From the NCBI GenBank assembly GCA_002794785.1, contig NBBA01000001.1, positions 868,001-932,000 of the forward strand: DNA of 64,000 nucleotides, written 5' to 3'. Source of the stretch: Coniferiporia sulphurascens (lineage: Eukaryota; Basidiomycota; Agaricomycetes; Hymenochaetales; Hymenochaetaceae). Below, piece by piece: positions 37,269-48,324 of this stretch. Below the pieces are notes generated by a model. The model had not been told where the DNA came from. It saw only the letters and a list, made by a program, of their open reading frames with translations, and did no database searches. Position 1 is the stretch's first letter; each line of letters starts with the position of its first letter. The translations under genes were made by a program, and so were the position numbers.

Positions 37269-38376
37269 AATAATCTTAAAGTTGCTGGCACTGCCTGCTG
37301 GGGTAAACGTGACGGGGGCATCCGCTCCTCAGTTTCATCGGACGGAGCGGAAGCTAACATCTGCGCCTGCATATTCGTAAAAAACTGAGTTCGCAGCGTG
37401 CGGAAGCACTTCCAAATATTCTTAGCCGGATCGACGCCAGCTAATGTGTAACGGCTGAAGGACGTGGAGCCCGCCCCATCTATTCGCGTTTTGTCGCACT
37501 AACTCATCCAGCATTTCGTAGCGGGGGAATATCCGTAATTCAAATCCGCTCCGTAGATTTGGCGCAGTAAAGTCCGTATCGGCATGCATCACGAAGCGTT
37601 GATTGCCCAGGAGGTTGGTGTGGAGCTGCAAGGGTCCCTGGACCCGTTTGTGCTTGAGGCCTCATTATCGTTGCCAGCGGACGGATGTATTTCGGAGTAA
37701 AATGAGGACTTTGTGTCTATGTAGATGGGGATGTGACTTCCTAGTAGGACAGGAACAAGGAGAGTGGCACCCTGTTGACCGAGTGGATGGGATGGCGGGT
37801 TTTTTGAACTTTAGCAATTACCATCTGGACCTAAAGCCGATCTACTAGTACTAGGCCGGGGAATGCACCGGTTTTTTACAGTAAGGGCAACTTTCACGTA
37901 TGCAAAAACTTTGGAGCGTCTTCGCTTACGTCTGTAGTACGTAATTTGCTCGCCGACCGGCAATGGAATTGGAGTCTACCACTCGTTTTACTGGCAAGCT
38001 ACCTTCGGACGATACCACGACATGGTCGAACGCTGTTTTCTCTTACCCGGGTTGCCCAGACCTCACGTTTCAACTCGATAGCCGACTACGCGTTCCGAGA
38101 AACTCTATTGGTCTTTCAAGTTGCTGGGCCCTTACCTTATACGAATCGGAGCCAGTCAGAAGGCTGCTCACCGGTTCGCGCGGATCGGAGCGGCATTCAG
38201 CCTTATTCCAGTGCAGAAAACAGTTTAGTTTCCTAATAAATCAATATAGCCCGATGCCTGGCGGAGTTTATCTGCCGCCGCTTTCGCTGGTTATAAAAGG
38301 CGAACGAATGTTGCAAGCGTCTGCTCCCGTCCAAAGCCGCCCATCTGCTCGTTAGCTCCAGCTCTGTCACGATTCA
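37269..38376. other. Intergenic stretch before the BBE-like oxidase
   Basis: No supportable gene. A plus frame at 37963–38355 has no recognisable feature. A TTATAAAAGG at about 38290, some 80 bp before the oxidase ATG, is a good TATA candidate. Confidence 0.45.
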
Positions 38377-40997
38377 ATGATTCCAGTGATGTACCTTCAA
38401 AAGAAGCATGGGATTTTCTGGATTTCTCTTTTTGCGCTATGCATGGACGTTAGGGCCTTCGCAACTGCGTCTTTTGACGGAAGCTTCGACTTCCCGATCG
38501 CCGCAGAGCTAAACGCATTGAACAAAACAGTTGAAGGGCGGTTATTTAGGGCGACTCCTTTGGCTCTGCCTTGCTTTTCTCGCTATGAAAACACAACTCT
38601 CGCAGCGGACGACGCGAGATGCTCTGTAGTGCAGTCGGAGTACACGCTTCCCGAGCTCAGGGCGCCTTTCTTTGGGGCGTATATGCAGGTGTTTACATTT
38701 TCATGTTTGTTGGAAATCTTGCATTCGGTTTCCTTACTATTCTATCGAGAATAGCCGGAGTGGGAAACTTGTCAAGCTTCTCATCAACAGTGTCTATTAG
38801 ACTCGTCTGATCCAACAAATCCTGCCGCATTCGAGAACTCTACCTGCTTCCAAGGAAGCATAGCACCTTATTATGTGAGACAATATGGTTATTTGGTGAA
38901 TGCGTTGTGGGTTTAATTGCTCCTTTAGATCGATGTCAGGAATGAAAGCGACGTCCAAGCGGCCTTCGATTTTGCAAAACAGACCGGCGTTAAACTTTCA
39001 ATCAAGAATTCGGGTCACGACTATAAAGGCCGCTCCAGTGGTCAAAACACGCTCGGTCTTTGGGTAGGACTTATACTAAACCGTTGATTTTCGCATATAT
39101 TCTCACGTTCCTTTTTTTGAAGGTTCATAATCTGAATTCGGTATGTGCTCTCACTATGCATAGCGGATATAATTTATTTTCACAATTGTCTGCGTTTAGA
39201 CGTCCTATGACGTACAGTTTGTACCTCAGAGTTGTGAGGCGCAGGGCGGCACATTCAATGCCGTGACGGTTGGGGTGCGTTTTATCAAGACGGTGGTATA
39301 AAATCGCGATAACGCTGAGCTCTTTGATGGCACTACAGACAGGCACGTCTTGGGAAGATGTTTACAATTATGCTGAAGAACATAATATCACCGTAATTGG
39401 CGGCTACCATCAGACCATCGCAGCGGGCGGTGGATGGTTGATGGTAAATCGCCCATTCCCTCGATTGTCTTCACTACTCCGGTTAGCCTTGAAACTAATT
39501 CGGTGACAGGGAGGCGGGCACAGCGTTCTGTCGCCGGTGTATGGCCTGGGTGTTGACCGTGTACTTCAAGTCAAGGTAGTCACCCCCGATGGTGAAGTGA
39601 GGGTAGCTAATGCATGTCAAAATTTGGACCTTTTCTGGGCCCTGAGGGGTGGAGGTGGAAGCACTTTTGGAGTTGTTCTCGACGTAACCTATAAAGCGGA
39701 GAAGCAACTATCGCTTCAAGTGTACGTCCCCCATGTTCAGAAAGTATTGAGATTGAACTCTGACATCGGGTACAGAGCACGCCTCTCGTTTAACGGAACA
39801 GCCGACAACCTACCCGGGTTCTATAACACACTCGTAAATAACTCCTTACAATGGGGAAATGACGGCTGGGGAGGCCACATTACCGTAAGCGGACTACTGT
39901 CAACGATGTGTTCATGATCTTATACATTCTCCAGTCGACAACGATGATATATGTTAACCCGCTTCTGTCGCTAACAGAAGCACAGAACTCGTTGAAACCA
40001 ATGTCGGACTGGATTCTTTTACAAAATGGCACTGTTGTCATTGAGACTCTGCCATCGTGGAACACATTCTTCACAGACTTCGTGCTTACTGCTGAAGCGG
40101 TGAGTTTGTTGCTTTGTTGTTCATTCCTCCTCCCCTTATTTTCTCTAACTTCCCGTTTGCTCTGTACTTCATTCCCTGTGTTAAGCCTGTCGGTACCCCG
40201 TTAATCCTGACCACAAGACTCATACCCACATCTTTGTTCGCTACCGACGAAGGGAGGACATCAATCGTGGATGTTCTTCTCAGCTTGGTGCCGTTCGGCA
40301 TTCCTTATATACCAGTTGTCACGCCCATCTTATTTAATGAAACGGAGGGCTCTACATCTGTCACGCCGGCGTGGAGGGATTCCCTGTGGCATGTGAGTTG
40401 TTAGAGGTTGATTTCCATTTTGGGGATATTTCTAACGGCCTATCTCATGTCTTCAAGTTCGGTGGGCACGGGACGTGGAAATTCAATGCTTCTATCTCGG
40501 AAATTGAAGAGCAATACGCCTTCACCCAAAACTTCACTGAAACCCTTCGTTCAATCGCCCCTGATTCCGGCGCTTACTTTGTTCGCATCAACTTCTTTTT
40601 GTTCGCTTGCTAGATTTGATAGCTTCCCTTCCGCAGAACGAAGGTGATGTATATGAGCCTGACCATGAAAGTGAGTGAAATGATCTCGGAACCAAGTCCG
40701 TCCTTAATAATAATTTTCACAGACTCATACTGGGGCCCCAATTATCCCCGCCTCCTAGAGATAAAGAACAAATAGTCAGTCAGACAATCCTGATTTTAAT
40801 TACTTCGTCTTCTCCCCCACTGACTAATTCTAAATTAGCGATCCATTTCACCTTCTTGACTGCTGGCAATGCGGTAAGTGGGCAACTAAAGCGCGTCCCA
40901 TAATTCAATGACAGATCATCCGTTTTTAGTGGGATGGGAAGGCCCGGCGGCCGAGCGCTACTCCTGTTACCTACCTGAGCCAACTTCGTCAAGTTAA
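38377..40997 (+). CDS. Secreted FAD-linked oxidoreductase, berberine-bridge-enzyme-like
   Basis: Starts [20 protein letters not shown] with a signal-peptide core. Many short exons join in phase: [41 protein letters not shown] (the His of SGHDY is the usual covalent FAD site), [81 protein letters not shown], later [20 protein letters not shown] and the C-terminal exons [17 protein letters not shown] and DCWQC / [14 protein letters not shown] joined over a GTAAGT intron at about 40874. End at 40997. The family oxidises alcohols, sugars or alkaloid-type compounds with O2; substrate unknown. Intact as far as read. Confidence 0.83.
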
Positions 40998-41342
40998 TTC
41001 CATGGGAAAGGACCCGCTAAATAGGGTATGAAGGGTGTCGCCTATTTTTAGCTTATGTTTCCGTGTTGCCGCTGGGAATTTCAGACCATTTTTTGAGTCG
41101 CGCAGCTACTTATCAGCATGGAGATATACACTGCTTGGGACTTATCGCGCCGCCATATTTGTGATCACGGAAATATTAGTGGCCGAGTCGCCGTCGGCAC
41201 TATCGGCACCCTTGTACGCGCATCACTCTAGCTCGTGTTACACATATACACCGATAAGCAATTATTCTACTCTGCGCGCGCGCATAAGATAAGTGAGTAT
41301 AAGAATGGATTGAGGCCATTCCACATCCCTACGCTGTGCGGA
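40998..41342. other. Intergenic stretch before F-box-like copy 6
   Basis: Nothing recognised; a short alternating CG run (about 41274–41284) precedes the gene. Confidence 0.35.
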
Positions 41343-42530
41343 ATGAACTCCTGTTCAACGGAGATCGTCCATCACATTTTCGCCTACGCATGCGCGGGTC
41401 CTCACGGCGGATGGGTCGCTCGGTCCTTGCGGCTCGTGTCCAAGCGCTACTGTGCTATCGCTTCCTCTCTGGAGTTCCGTTCGCTCGTCATTTCGGGACC
41501 TAATCAACTCGAAACTACTCTCGCCAGATTGCGAAAGGCATCGGAATCGGGGGTGGGCCGTATTGACGTCAGACACCTCTTCATAAGCGACTACTCGGCA
41601 GAGCACGCCTTGGCACTGGAAACACCCCAGTCGGCGGAGGGGGCTTTATTTGAAGAAACGGAAGTGGGAAGGGTGGCCGTTGCGGCTTATCGAGATATCG
41701 AGTCTGCATTTTGGTCGTCCATCGCGATTATTCTTCGTAATGTCAGTTCTACGTTGGTTACCTTGACGGTGCTTTCATTTAACTCGGTGCCGGAACGATG
41801 GAGTCCTTTTAACGGTGAAGCGAGGGGCAGGATATTGGCTGCGCTGAGAGGGCTTAGTTTTCCAGCGCTCACGGCCCTTACGATCAAGCACTCCGTCGTT
41901 GTCGTCACTCCGGATATGAATTCGGCAGCAGAGGTAGCCGCAGTCCGGGCAGTCCGTAGCTCCTGGTGGGCTACTCCGTCTGCACCCATCCTGAATAGGC
42001 TCCAAATCATCGACTCGTGCCATATTTTCAGCTGTTCAAACACCTCCCGCCTCTCGTACCTCCACCCTTTACTCAACAAGTTCCCCGCTCGCTACCCGCT
42101 TTTGTCGCACATCCAGTTATGTACAGCTAACATACGCCAACTTTCGCCACTTGCAAATGTTTTCTGCGGCATAGGCACTGCCGCGAACGACCAGATCCCA
42201 GACGACGGAAGGCTGGAGCAGGAAGGGAACCGGCCATCAGCGATGGACTTCGTTGCCAACAAGAAGCTCCCTGGCCACCTGAGCTCCGTTGAAATGACAA
42301 TAAAGCATCCGCCGGAAGCAAAACGCTGGGACGAAGATGTTCTCTATCTTTCTCAGCGCAGATCTTCGGAGTTCGCAGACCTAATTGAAGAGCAAGGCAT
42401 CAAGGGACTCGCAATTCTGTCGCCCTTTTCCTCACCATGGCCCATGGAGGGCCACAGGGAGTACGAGACGCTGCTCAGGGGATGGGAGCATCTCGCAAAT
42501 GATGCAGACAACATAGAAGTCCGTTTCTGA
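41343..42530 (+). CDS. F-box-like protein, copy 6 (divergent)
   Basis: Single exon, 395 aa from MNSCSTEIVHHIFAYACA; an ATG at 41235 would add 36 residues without family support. It keeps LVSKRYCAIASSLEFRSLVI, HLFISDYSAEHALALE, FWSSIAIILRNVSSTLVTLT, LRGLSFPALTALTIKH, HPLLNKFPARYPLLSHI, NKKLPGHLSSVEM and REYETLLRGWE, but is longer in the middle and the most diverged of the complete copies. Intact. Confidence 0.75.
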   Translation: MNSCSTEIVHHIFAYACAGPHGGWVARSLRLVSKRYCAIASSLEFRSLVISGPNQLETTLARLRKASESGVGRIDVRHLFISDYSAEHALALETPQSAEGALFEETEVGRVAVAAYRDIESAFWSSIAIILRNVSSTLVTLTVLSFNSVPERWSPFNGEARGRILAALRGLSFPALTALTIKHSVVVVTPDMNSAAEVAAVRAVRSSWWATPSAPILNRLQIIDSCHIFSCSNTSRLSYLHPLLNKFPARYPLLSHIQLCTANIRQLSPLANVFCGIGTAANDQIPDDGRLEQEGNRPSAMDFVANKKLPGHLSSVEMTIKHPPEAKRWDEDVLYLSQRRSSEFADLIEEQGIKGLAILSPFSSPWPMEGHREYETLLRGWEHLANDADNIEVRF

Positions 42531-42999
42531 GCGCCGGCATCGCTTTCGTCGCAGAAGAAGCGGGAATTATACATGCCAATCACGTAATGGCTCTCACTAT
42601 GCATGGCATTATGACAGGAAGTGAGTACGAGCGTCGCGCAGCCTGTGTCAGTCAAAGAGTGATTGAATGCGTTTCTTCCTGTCCTTATCGTAAAACAGGT
42701 ACGAGTTGTACGCCTCGGAGTATACTGTTCATTCTTGTGCATAAAAAGCCATTGGGCATTTTCCCGCAAGTCCGAGTCTCCGGGGATCTTGTCCCACTTT
42801 TCTGTGATCATCATCAATTGTCGGTTTGTTCTGAGGAAATCCTGTAGTAGATAGTTTAAAAAGGGGAAGTTCTCAAACGCTTGTTGGGTTCAGAAGAAAA
42901 ATTCGAGGAAAAGACTCACTGGCCGTGACTTGATTTACGTAATTGTGACATATTGATGGCATTGCTAAGCGAGAGCTTCAGCTATTCTGCATTGTCGTT
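42531..42999. other. Intergenic stretch before the P-loop kinase gene
   Basis: No gene or repeat recognised. Confidence 0.35.
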
Positions 43000-43852
43000 A
43001 TGGACGAACTCGCTAGAGGGCTTTCAGATTATCTCGTGGATAGACTGAAAGAGTGAGCGGCTTTGGTTTTCTGGAGAAAACAATGCCGAACACTGATTTC
43101 GTTGAAGAACACCTACGAGCTCCCGTCTACTCGTGGGTGTCTCCGGTATCCCTGCTAGCGGGAAATCTTCCTTGGCTGAGCTCGTCGTTGCCCACTGCAA
43201 CGAGCTCTTACATCAGGCTGGATCCACATTATCCCCAGCGATTCTAGTCGGATTAGATGGCTGGCATTTGACCCGTGCGCAGCTCGACGCCTTCCCGGAC
43301 CCGAAGCTTGCGCACGATCGGCGTGGTGCACATTGGACTTTTGATAGTGCTGGCTACGCTGCATTCATCACAACGCTGCGCGCTCCGCTAAACGGAGAGT
43401 TGACGAAGGTAATCAAGGCGCCGACATTCGATCACGCCAAGAAGGATCCGGAGCCCGATGCAGTAACGATCCTCCCTCATCACCGCCTTGTTATAATCGA
43501 GGGCTTGTATACGTTCCTTTCGATAGAGCCGTGGAGGGCTGCTGGGGAGATGCTTGACGAGCGATGGCTAATTGACATAAGTATCGAGGAGGCATCGAAG
43601 CGGTTAGTGAAGAGGCACGTAATCACTGGCGTCGCCAAAGATATGGAAGAAGCAGTCTGGAGGTCCGAGCAGAACGATATGCCTAGTGAGCCTGAAATTT
43701 TACCTCACAATTATGACCCCGTCTCATCCCTATCGACTGCGCAAGATGGTAGATTTATCATTGACAACATACTCGAGCCTACGCGCCGTATACCTAGCCT
43801 CGACGACCCATCTTTCGCCGACACTGTTGTACACACAATGGAACCCTCTTGA
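43000..43852 (+). CDS. P-loop kinase, YFH7/uridine-kinase-like
   Basis: ATG at 43000 opens a 53-nt exon (MDELARGLSDYLVDRLK); a 55-bp intron (43053–43107) with GTGAGC donor joins it to TPTSSRLLVGVSGIPASGKS. The Walker A motif GIPASGKS is followed by the lid/substrate region DGWHLTRAQLDAFPDP and RRGAHWTFD, the FDHAKKDPEPD block, LVIIEGLYTFL (Walker B-like) and the ERWLIDISIEEASKRLVKRH segment. This is the pattern of fungal Yfh7-type ATP-dependent kinases of the uridine kinase/phosphoribulokinase fold. The exact substrate is not established for this group. Complete, about 266 aa. Confidence 0.82.
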
Positions 43853-44203
43853 ACTGTGTCATTTTGCAATACGCAAAGTACTTGGCGGTTGGCAAGCCTT
43901 TTACTCGAAATCTTATTTGATTCCAGATCAAGCGCTAGCGGGGCAAAGACCTCACCCTGTACATCGTCATCTTATCTTTACACTTCCGGAAGAGATTACC
44001 GTTCGTCTATCGACATGCTCCTTACGGGGTGTCCGCCGTCAGCTCGGACAAAGCGGACTCTAGGGGCGTCATCGCAATTTATCGTACAACACATACGGGA
44101 GTGAAACGCGGCCCTATGTGGTTCTATCTACATAATGGAATGAGGTACGACCATCTATGACCCCATATGGGTTCAATACATCGACGAATACTACAGTGAA
44201 CCA
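43853..44203. other. Convergent spacer between kinase and flavin-nucleotide oxidase gene
   Basis: Nothing recognised. Both genes end into it, so it should contain two polyadenylation regions. Confidence 0.4.
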
Positions 44204-45286
44204 CTAGCGAGCTATCTGAATGTGCGACCACATTGGCAGTTGACGTATACTCATCAACATCGCTGTTGTCAGAACACCTAACGCAAACGCCGCCATCAAC
44301 CTCGCGGGGTTGTCAGCTTGAAGTTGCTGCTGCTGCTGCTGTTGCTGTGTGACTGTCTCTTGGAGGTCCTTCTTGCTAACCGTACGCTGGTATTCGATCA
44401 CAGCGGCTTTGCTATCTTCGATCCCCCGTTCGCGGGTCCATGTAGTGCGAGGCGTGTCCGCGGCGAACGGCGCTCTAATCATGCTCGGAATCCCATCGAT
44501 GCTCTGCGCATTGTGATGTAACCAATAGTCCTTCAACCCTTTTTCTGAGCGCTCCTCGCTTTTATCAGCCATTGGGTTCTCATCCTCAAAAGCTATGTCG
44601 GCGTTCTCGTATCGCACGGCATGTTCGTGGAGCAGCGTGCGATCACCCTTGAATTCATAGAAAGGTACGGAGTAGCCGCAGGACTGGAATGACGGATCAG
44701 AATTCATGTCGGCAAAGCGAGATAAAACGCGTCCATAAGGAGACAGCGGCATTTGGCGGGACTTACCGAGCCTACTTTGTGAACGTCAACTACGATGGCA
44801 GCACGAGAGCCAGGCGTACGTGTGCCTTTGGGAATGAGTTCATCGTACTCGGGGGTACCGAATTGGTACGATGTGCCTGAATGGAAATCACGCATTTATT
44901 CCAAGTACTTCTCCGATACTGACGGGCACGTCTTACCTGTGCCGAAGAGACGTACAATACGTGGAGGGCCGTCAAATGCGTTGAACATGATTGTAATTCG
45001 CTTGTTCTCTTGCAAGTGTGCGGTGGTCTCGCTCCCTAGTCATTGAATAATGGGTCAGACAACGGTTTAGTCTGGCTCGTAAATAATTCTCAGACGCACC
45101 GCTGCCAGTGAGGTCTTCATACCAGACTTTGTTCGGACCGATGACATGGAAACAGTCGTACACGCCCTTCGGCGAGACATTAACGTGTCCGTCTGCTGAA
45201 AGAGGAGCTGTAGCGACCCAGAAGAGACGTTGCTTCTGAATCCATTTGAGTAAGTATGGAGGACACGAGTCGTAGAATTGGCCCAT
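44204..45286 (-). CDS. Pyridoxamine 5'-phosphate oxidase-fold protein with C-terminal membrane segment
   Basis: Start chosen at MGQFYDSCPPYLLKWIQ (45286), the usual start of this family; the open frame extends further without support. Four exons: WVATAPLSADGHVNVSPKG…YEDLTGSG, then SETTAHLQENKRITIMFNAF…RIVRLFGTG, then a SYQFGTPEYDELIPKG exon ending VVDVHKVG, then SRQMPLSPYGRVLSRFAD to the stop at 44204. The first two form the flavin-binding split barrel. The last exon has a Gln run from CAG/CAA repeats (about 44325–44352), then a hydrophobic segment LMAAFALGVLTTAMLM, suggesting a tail anchor. A putative FMN-dependent oxidoreductase; the reaction is unknown. Confidence 0.83.
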
Positions 45287-46621
45287 TTCGTGAGTGTTCG
45301 TGCGCAGAGCAGAGGCTGGGGCTACAGATGCGAGTAGGTCGTGGGGGTCAGGAGATAAGAAGTCCTTGGAACCCAGGAAGCGCTGACCGCGCCTTTGGAG
45401 CCAGACCAAGCGAAGACTTATGCGTCTGCTTCAATTGTATTGGACGGCTCAAAATGCGTAACGTCCGAGGACGAGAGAATTTCAACGGAATTGAATTACG
45501 TGTCGAAAGATTTGGACGGCCCTCTCTTCTTCCAATAGAGTTTAGTGCAGGGCCCAGTCGTCACTCAGATAATCCATACTCGACTTGCGGTTGTCGTCTT
45601 CACAAAATTATGTTCTGAGTAAGGGCGATTAAAGCGGCCGGAAGAATTGGAAGCCGAAGTGCTTAGTTGAGCATACTGTGCCGGGGCCCGGGGCCCATCG
45701 CCGAGTGCACCGCGGATCGGACCGATAACGGAGGAGTTTGATACGTGGTTATGTGTGTATAATAACTGATAGTTCACGGGCAACCTTTCGAGACACCACA
45801 TAAAATATTATTGCCTATACTTGGGCACGCACAAAGATCGGCGCCCACAATGACGTGCATTATCAAACAGGGGCCGTTTAGAGAAGTCGTATCGGGCGAG
45901 GACTGGACGATCCCCGACTCCCCGAGCAAGAAGACATCAAAGCGTAGGGCATCATTTGAAATGCTTGTATCTACTCTAGTGGCATCCGCTTCAGGGTTCT
46001 TGTCCCCCTAAATAAGATACAGTGATAAACGGGACCAACGCGTGCATTTGAGGATTATTTGTTTTGTGCAGCGGAGAAGACCCACTCGTGATTACACACA
46101 CAGCTTGAAGGAGGTTTAGCTGTCTTCCTCCCTTGATAAATATCCAGAGTTAACTAGTCTTTGAACACGAAAGCTTTGATTGGAAGAATCTAAAGGCAGC
46201 TTAAGCATTTATCGTTAGCTGACAAAGTATGACAGCATCGCGCAGTAAAGACCGACTATATGAGCATACTAACTTGGAGGCAGATCTACTCAGAAGATTA
46301 CCCAGACTCGATGTTGCGACAATTTAAATGTACCAAAGATGCTCTTATCATCCATGATTTTAGACAGCCTAAAAGCTGTTACCAACCTTATTCAGGCTGC
46401 TTAGTGATCAATTGCTTTTCTAGATGACTTGATAAAAGTACTTGATATCGCCGACTCGGAGATTATGCTGACGTTGATCCTTTCGGTTCTCGTTTGTGGC
46501 TCGGATCCGATGCAATTTTGTTTTGGCTTGTTTGTTTCGTATGTAGCTAGTGGCCGTGATTCAGTATAGCGACTGCAGTGCCATCAAACGCCTCACACAC
46601 CCCATGACACGCTCCTTCGCT
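45287..46621. other. Intergenic stretch between oxidase gene and F-box pseudogene 7
   Basis: No supportable gene. A plus frame at 45811–46011 lacks features. No repeat noticed. Confidence 0.4.
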
Positions 46622-46990
46622 ATGGACAAATGCTCTGCAGCGCTCGTCGCACTCATCTTCGAGCAGGCGTGCGCCAGCGATGTCGTAAAGACGGCGGGTA
46701 GTCTGGCTTCGTTGTCCAAGAGCTTCTGTACGCTTGCAGTCTCGGTCCTGTACAGCTCGGAAAGACATTCTCCTGGTTGATAAAAGTGCAAGAGAGCAGC
46801 GGTAAAGCTGAGGTCGACACCCGACATCTCTTTGTTTTCGAGTTCAAACCAGGATTGGTTTCCTCAACGAACCCAGGTCCCAGCCCACTTTAAAGTGATC
46901 ATAAGCAGTACCTGGAAAACGGCCCACATCGAGTTCAGGGAGACCGTCGCCGCCCTTGTGCGCAGAATCAGTATGACACTATGTTGTCAA
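46622..46990 (+). pseudogene. F-box-like pseudogene, copy 7
   Basis: Begins MDKCSAALVALIFEQACASD and LASLSKSFCTLAV, then stops after about 52 codons. Beyond the stop, in shifted frames, TRHLFVFEFK (about 46820) and FRETVAALVRRISMTL (about 46930–46980) match family blocks. The rest is missing. A truncated, decayed member directly upstream of the module array. Confidence 0.75.
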
Positions 46991-47184
46991 GGTTGTACTC
47001 TGGATGTCAACAAAAAAAGCCAATCGGAATTGTGGGCTTGTTATTCGTATTACTCCAGCTGCGAGCCTGCGATCGTTTAGCTGCGAACGCACGACGATTG
47101 AATAAGTACAAAGACCAGAGTACCGTGACAGAATGTGCGTCTTATCACTTGATTTCGCCTGATCCATTACGTTTGAGCAAATAA

Positions 47185-47225
47185 TTGAAGCGCCGCTTTT
47201 CGCTTCAATATCGTAAAGTATATAA
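47185..47225 (+). promoter_or_regulatory. Family core promoter of F-box-like copy 8 (inverted repeat + TATA)
   Basis: An inverted repeat TTGAAGCG…CGCTTCAA (47185–47208) is followed by TATATAA at 47219–47225, about 60 bp before the ATG. The same inverted repeat, TGAAGC…GCTTCA, occurs at 56369–56383 and 59253–59267 upstream of copies 10 and 12, and half of it before copies 1 and 3. Regulatory meaning is inferred from conservation only. Confidence 0.55.
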
Positions 47226-47284
47226 CTGAGGCATCAAGCTCGCACGACCTACTTACCTCCACCTTACTTGCGCATTCCTACACT

Positions 47285-48322
47285 ATGGACAAGTGCCCCG
47301 CAGAAATCGCTACTATCATCCTTGAATACGCGTGCGCTGGTGACCTTGGGAATACGGCGCGCCAGTTGGGTTTAGTTTCCAGATATTTTCGCACGATTGC
47401 AGGGCCGCTCGAGTTCCGCACTCTCGTGATCGCGGGGCCGGATCAACTTAGAAGGGCTCTGGTTAGGTTGAAGGGAATACAGGACGCCCAGTCTTCTGAA
47501 GCTGTGGTGGGTGGAGCCAGGGTCAACATACAACATCTGTTTATCTGTGACTTGAAAATGGAACATGCGCTGGCAGTAGAAATGGTCTCCGAAAGGCGCG
47601 AATCACCTCTTCGCCCTTACCACTTCCGTTTCTGGGAAAGGTCTGAGGGACGTGAGGCTAGCTCATACTATCGCGATCACAGTAGGGAATTTTGGGAGTC
47701 TTCCTCTGCCCTCGTTCGTAGCGCAAGCGCGACACTCATCACTCTCACTGTACTACAAGGGGCACTACTGTCAAAAGGAGATACATTTGGCGTTTTATCA
47801 GGAGTGCATCTCCCGCGCCTTCAAGCCCTCATATTAAGGCAAATCGGGTGCACTGATGGGTTTGGAGTGGGAGCCGATCTCTTCGTGCACCCTATAGCGC
47901 CTTCGCTGCAAAGAATCTATCTTATAGCGCAAGTATATCAAGACTCGGGGATCGGCGGGTCAAATACGTCACGAGTACGCCTCCATCCTTTGCTCGAAGA
48001 TATGCATTCCCACTTTGGAGCGTTAACCCATCTGGAAATACGCGGTCTGGATATAGGAGACGTCGGGACGTTGATAAAAATGATTTGTGGTACCGTCAAT
48101 GACTCAGCGCCGTGCGTGTCGGCATGCGTCGAAATTTGTCAGCTCCCTGGGAAGCTACTCTCTGCCGTGCTACAACTGGGTGTACATCCCAGGTTTTACT
48201 GTGGCTTTGGAACTACGACTAATAGGATGCGGGCAGAAGCCTTCATTAAAAAAGTGAAGGCGCTCCATATAGACGGCCTCGAAGTGCATTTTCCGACTCG
48301 GATATACTGCGAATACCTTTAA
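47285..48322 (+). CDS. F-box-like protein, copy 8 (module 1)
   Basis: Single exon, 345 aa, intact, starting MDKCPAEIATIILEYACAGD. Blocks: LVSRYFRTIAGPLEFRTLVI, HLFICDLKMEHALAVEMV, FWESSSALVRSASATLITLT, LSGVHLPRLQALIL, HPLLEDMHSHFGALTHL, CQLPGKLLSAVLQL, HIDGLEVHFPTRIY. Nearly the same as copies 10 and 12; ends with a short EYL instead of the longer tail of copies 1–6. First gene of a three-times repeated module. It is the only one of the three whose promoter lacks the inserted MITE-like element. Confidence 0.8.
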   Translation: MDKCPAEIATIILEYACAGDLGNTARQLGLVSRYFRTIAGPLEFRTLVIAGPDQLRRALVRLKGIQDAQSSEAVVGGARVNIQHLFICDLKMEHALAVEMVSERRESPLRPYHFRFWERSEGREASSYYRDHSREFWESSSALVRSASATLITLTVLQGALLSKGDTFGVLSGVHLPRLQALILRQIGCTDGFGVGADLFVHPIAPSLQRIYLIAQVYQDSGIGGSNTSRVRLHPLLEDMHSHFGALTHLEIRGLDIGDVGTLIKMICGTVNDSAPCVSACVEICQLPGKLLSAVLQLGVHPRFYCGFGTTTNRMRAEAFIKKVKALHIDGLEVHFPTRIYCEYL

Positions 48323-48324
48323 AT

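Noticed and set aside
37963..38355. 130-codon plus-strand frame upstream of the BBE-like oxidase
   Set aside because: No features, overlaps the likely promoter (TATA near 38290), and a competing frame overlaps it.
44318..44521. Plus frame with a leucine run
   Set aside because: It is the antisense of the Gln-coding CAG repeat in the flavin-oxidase-fold gene.
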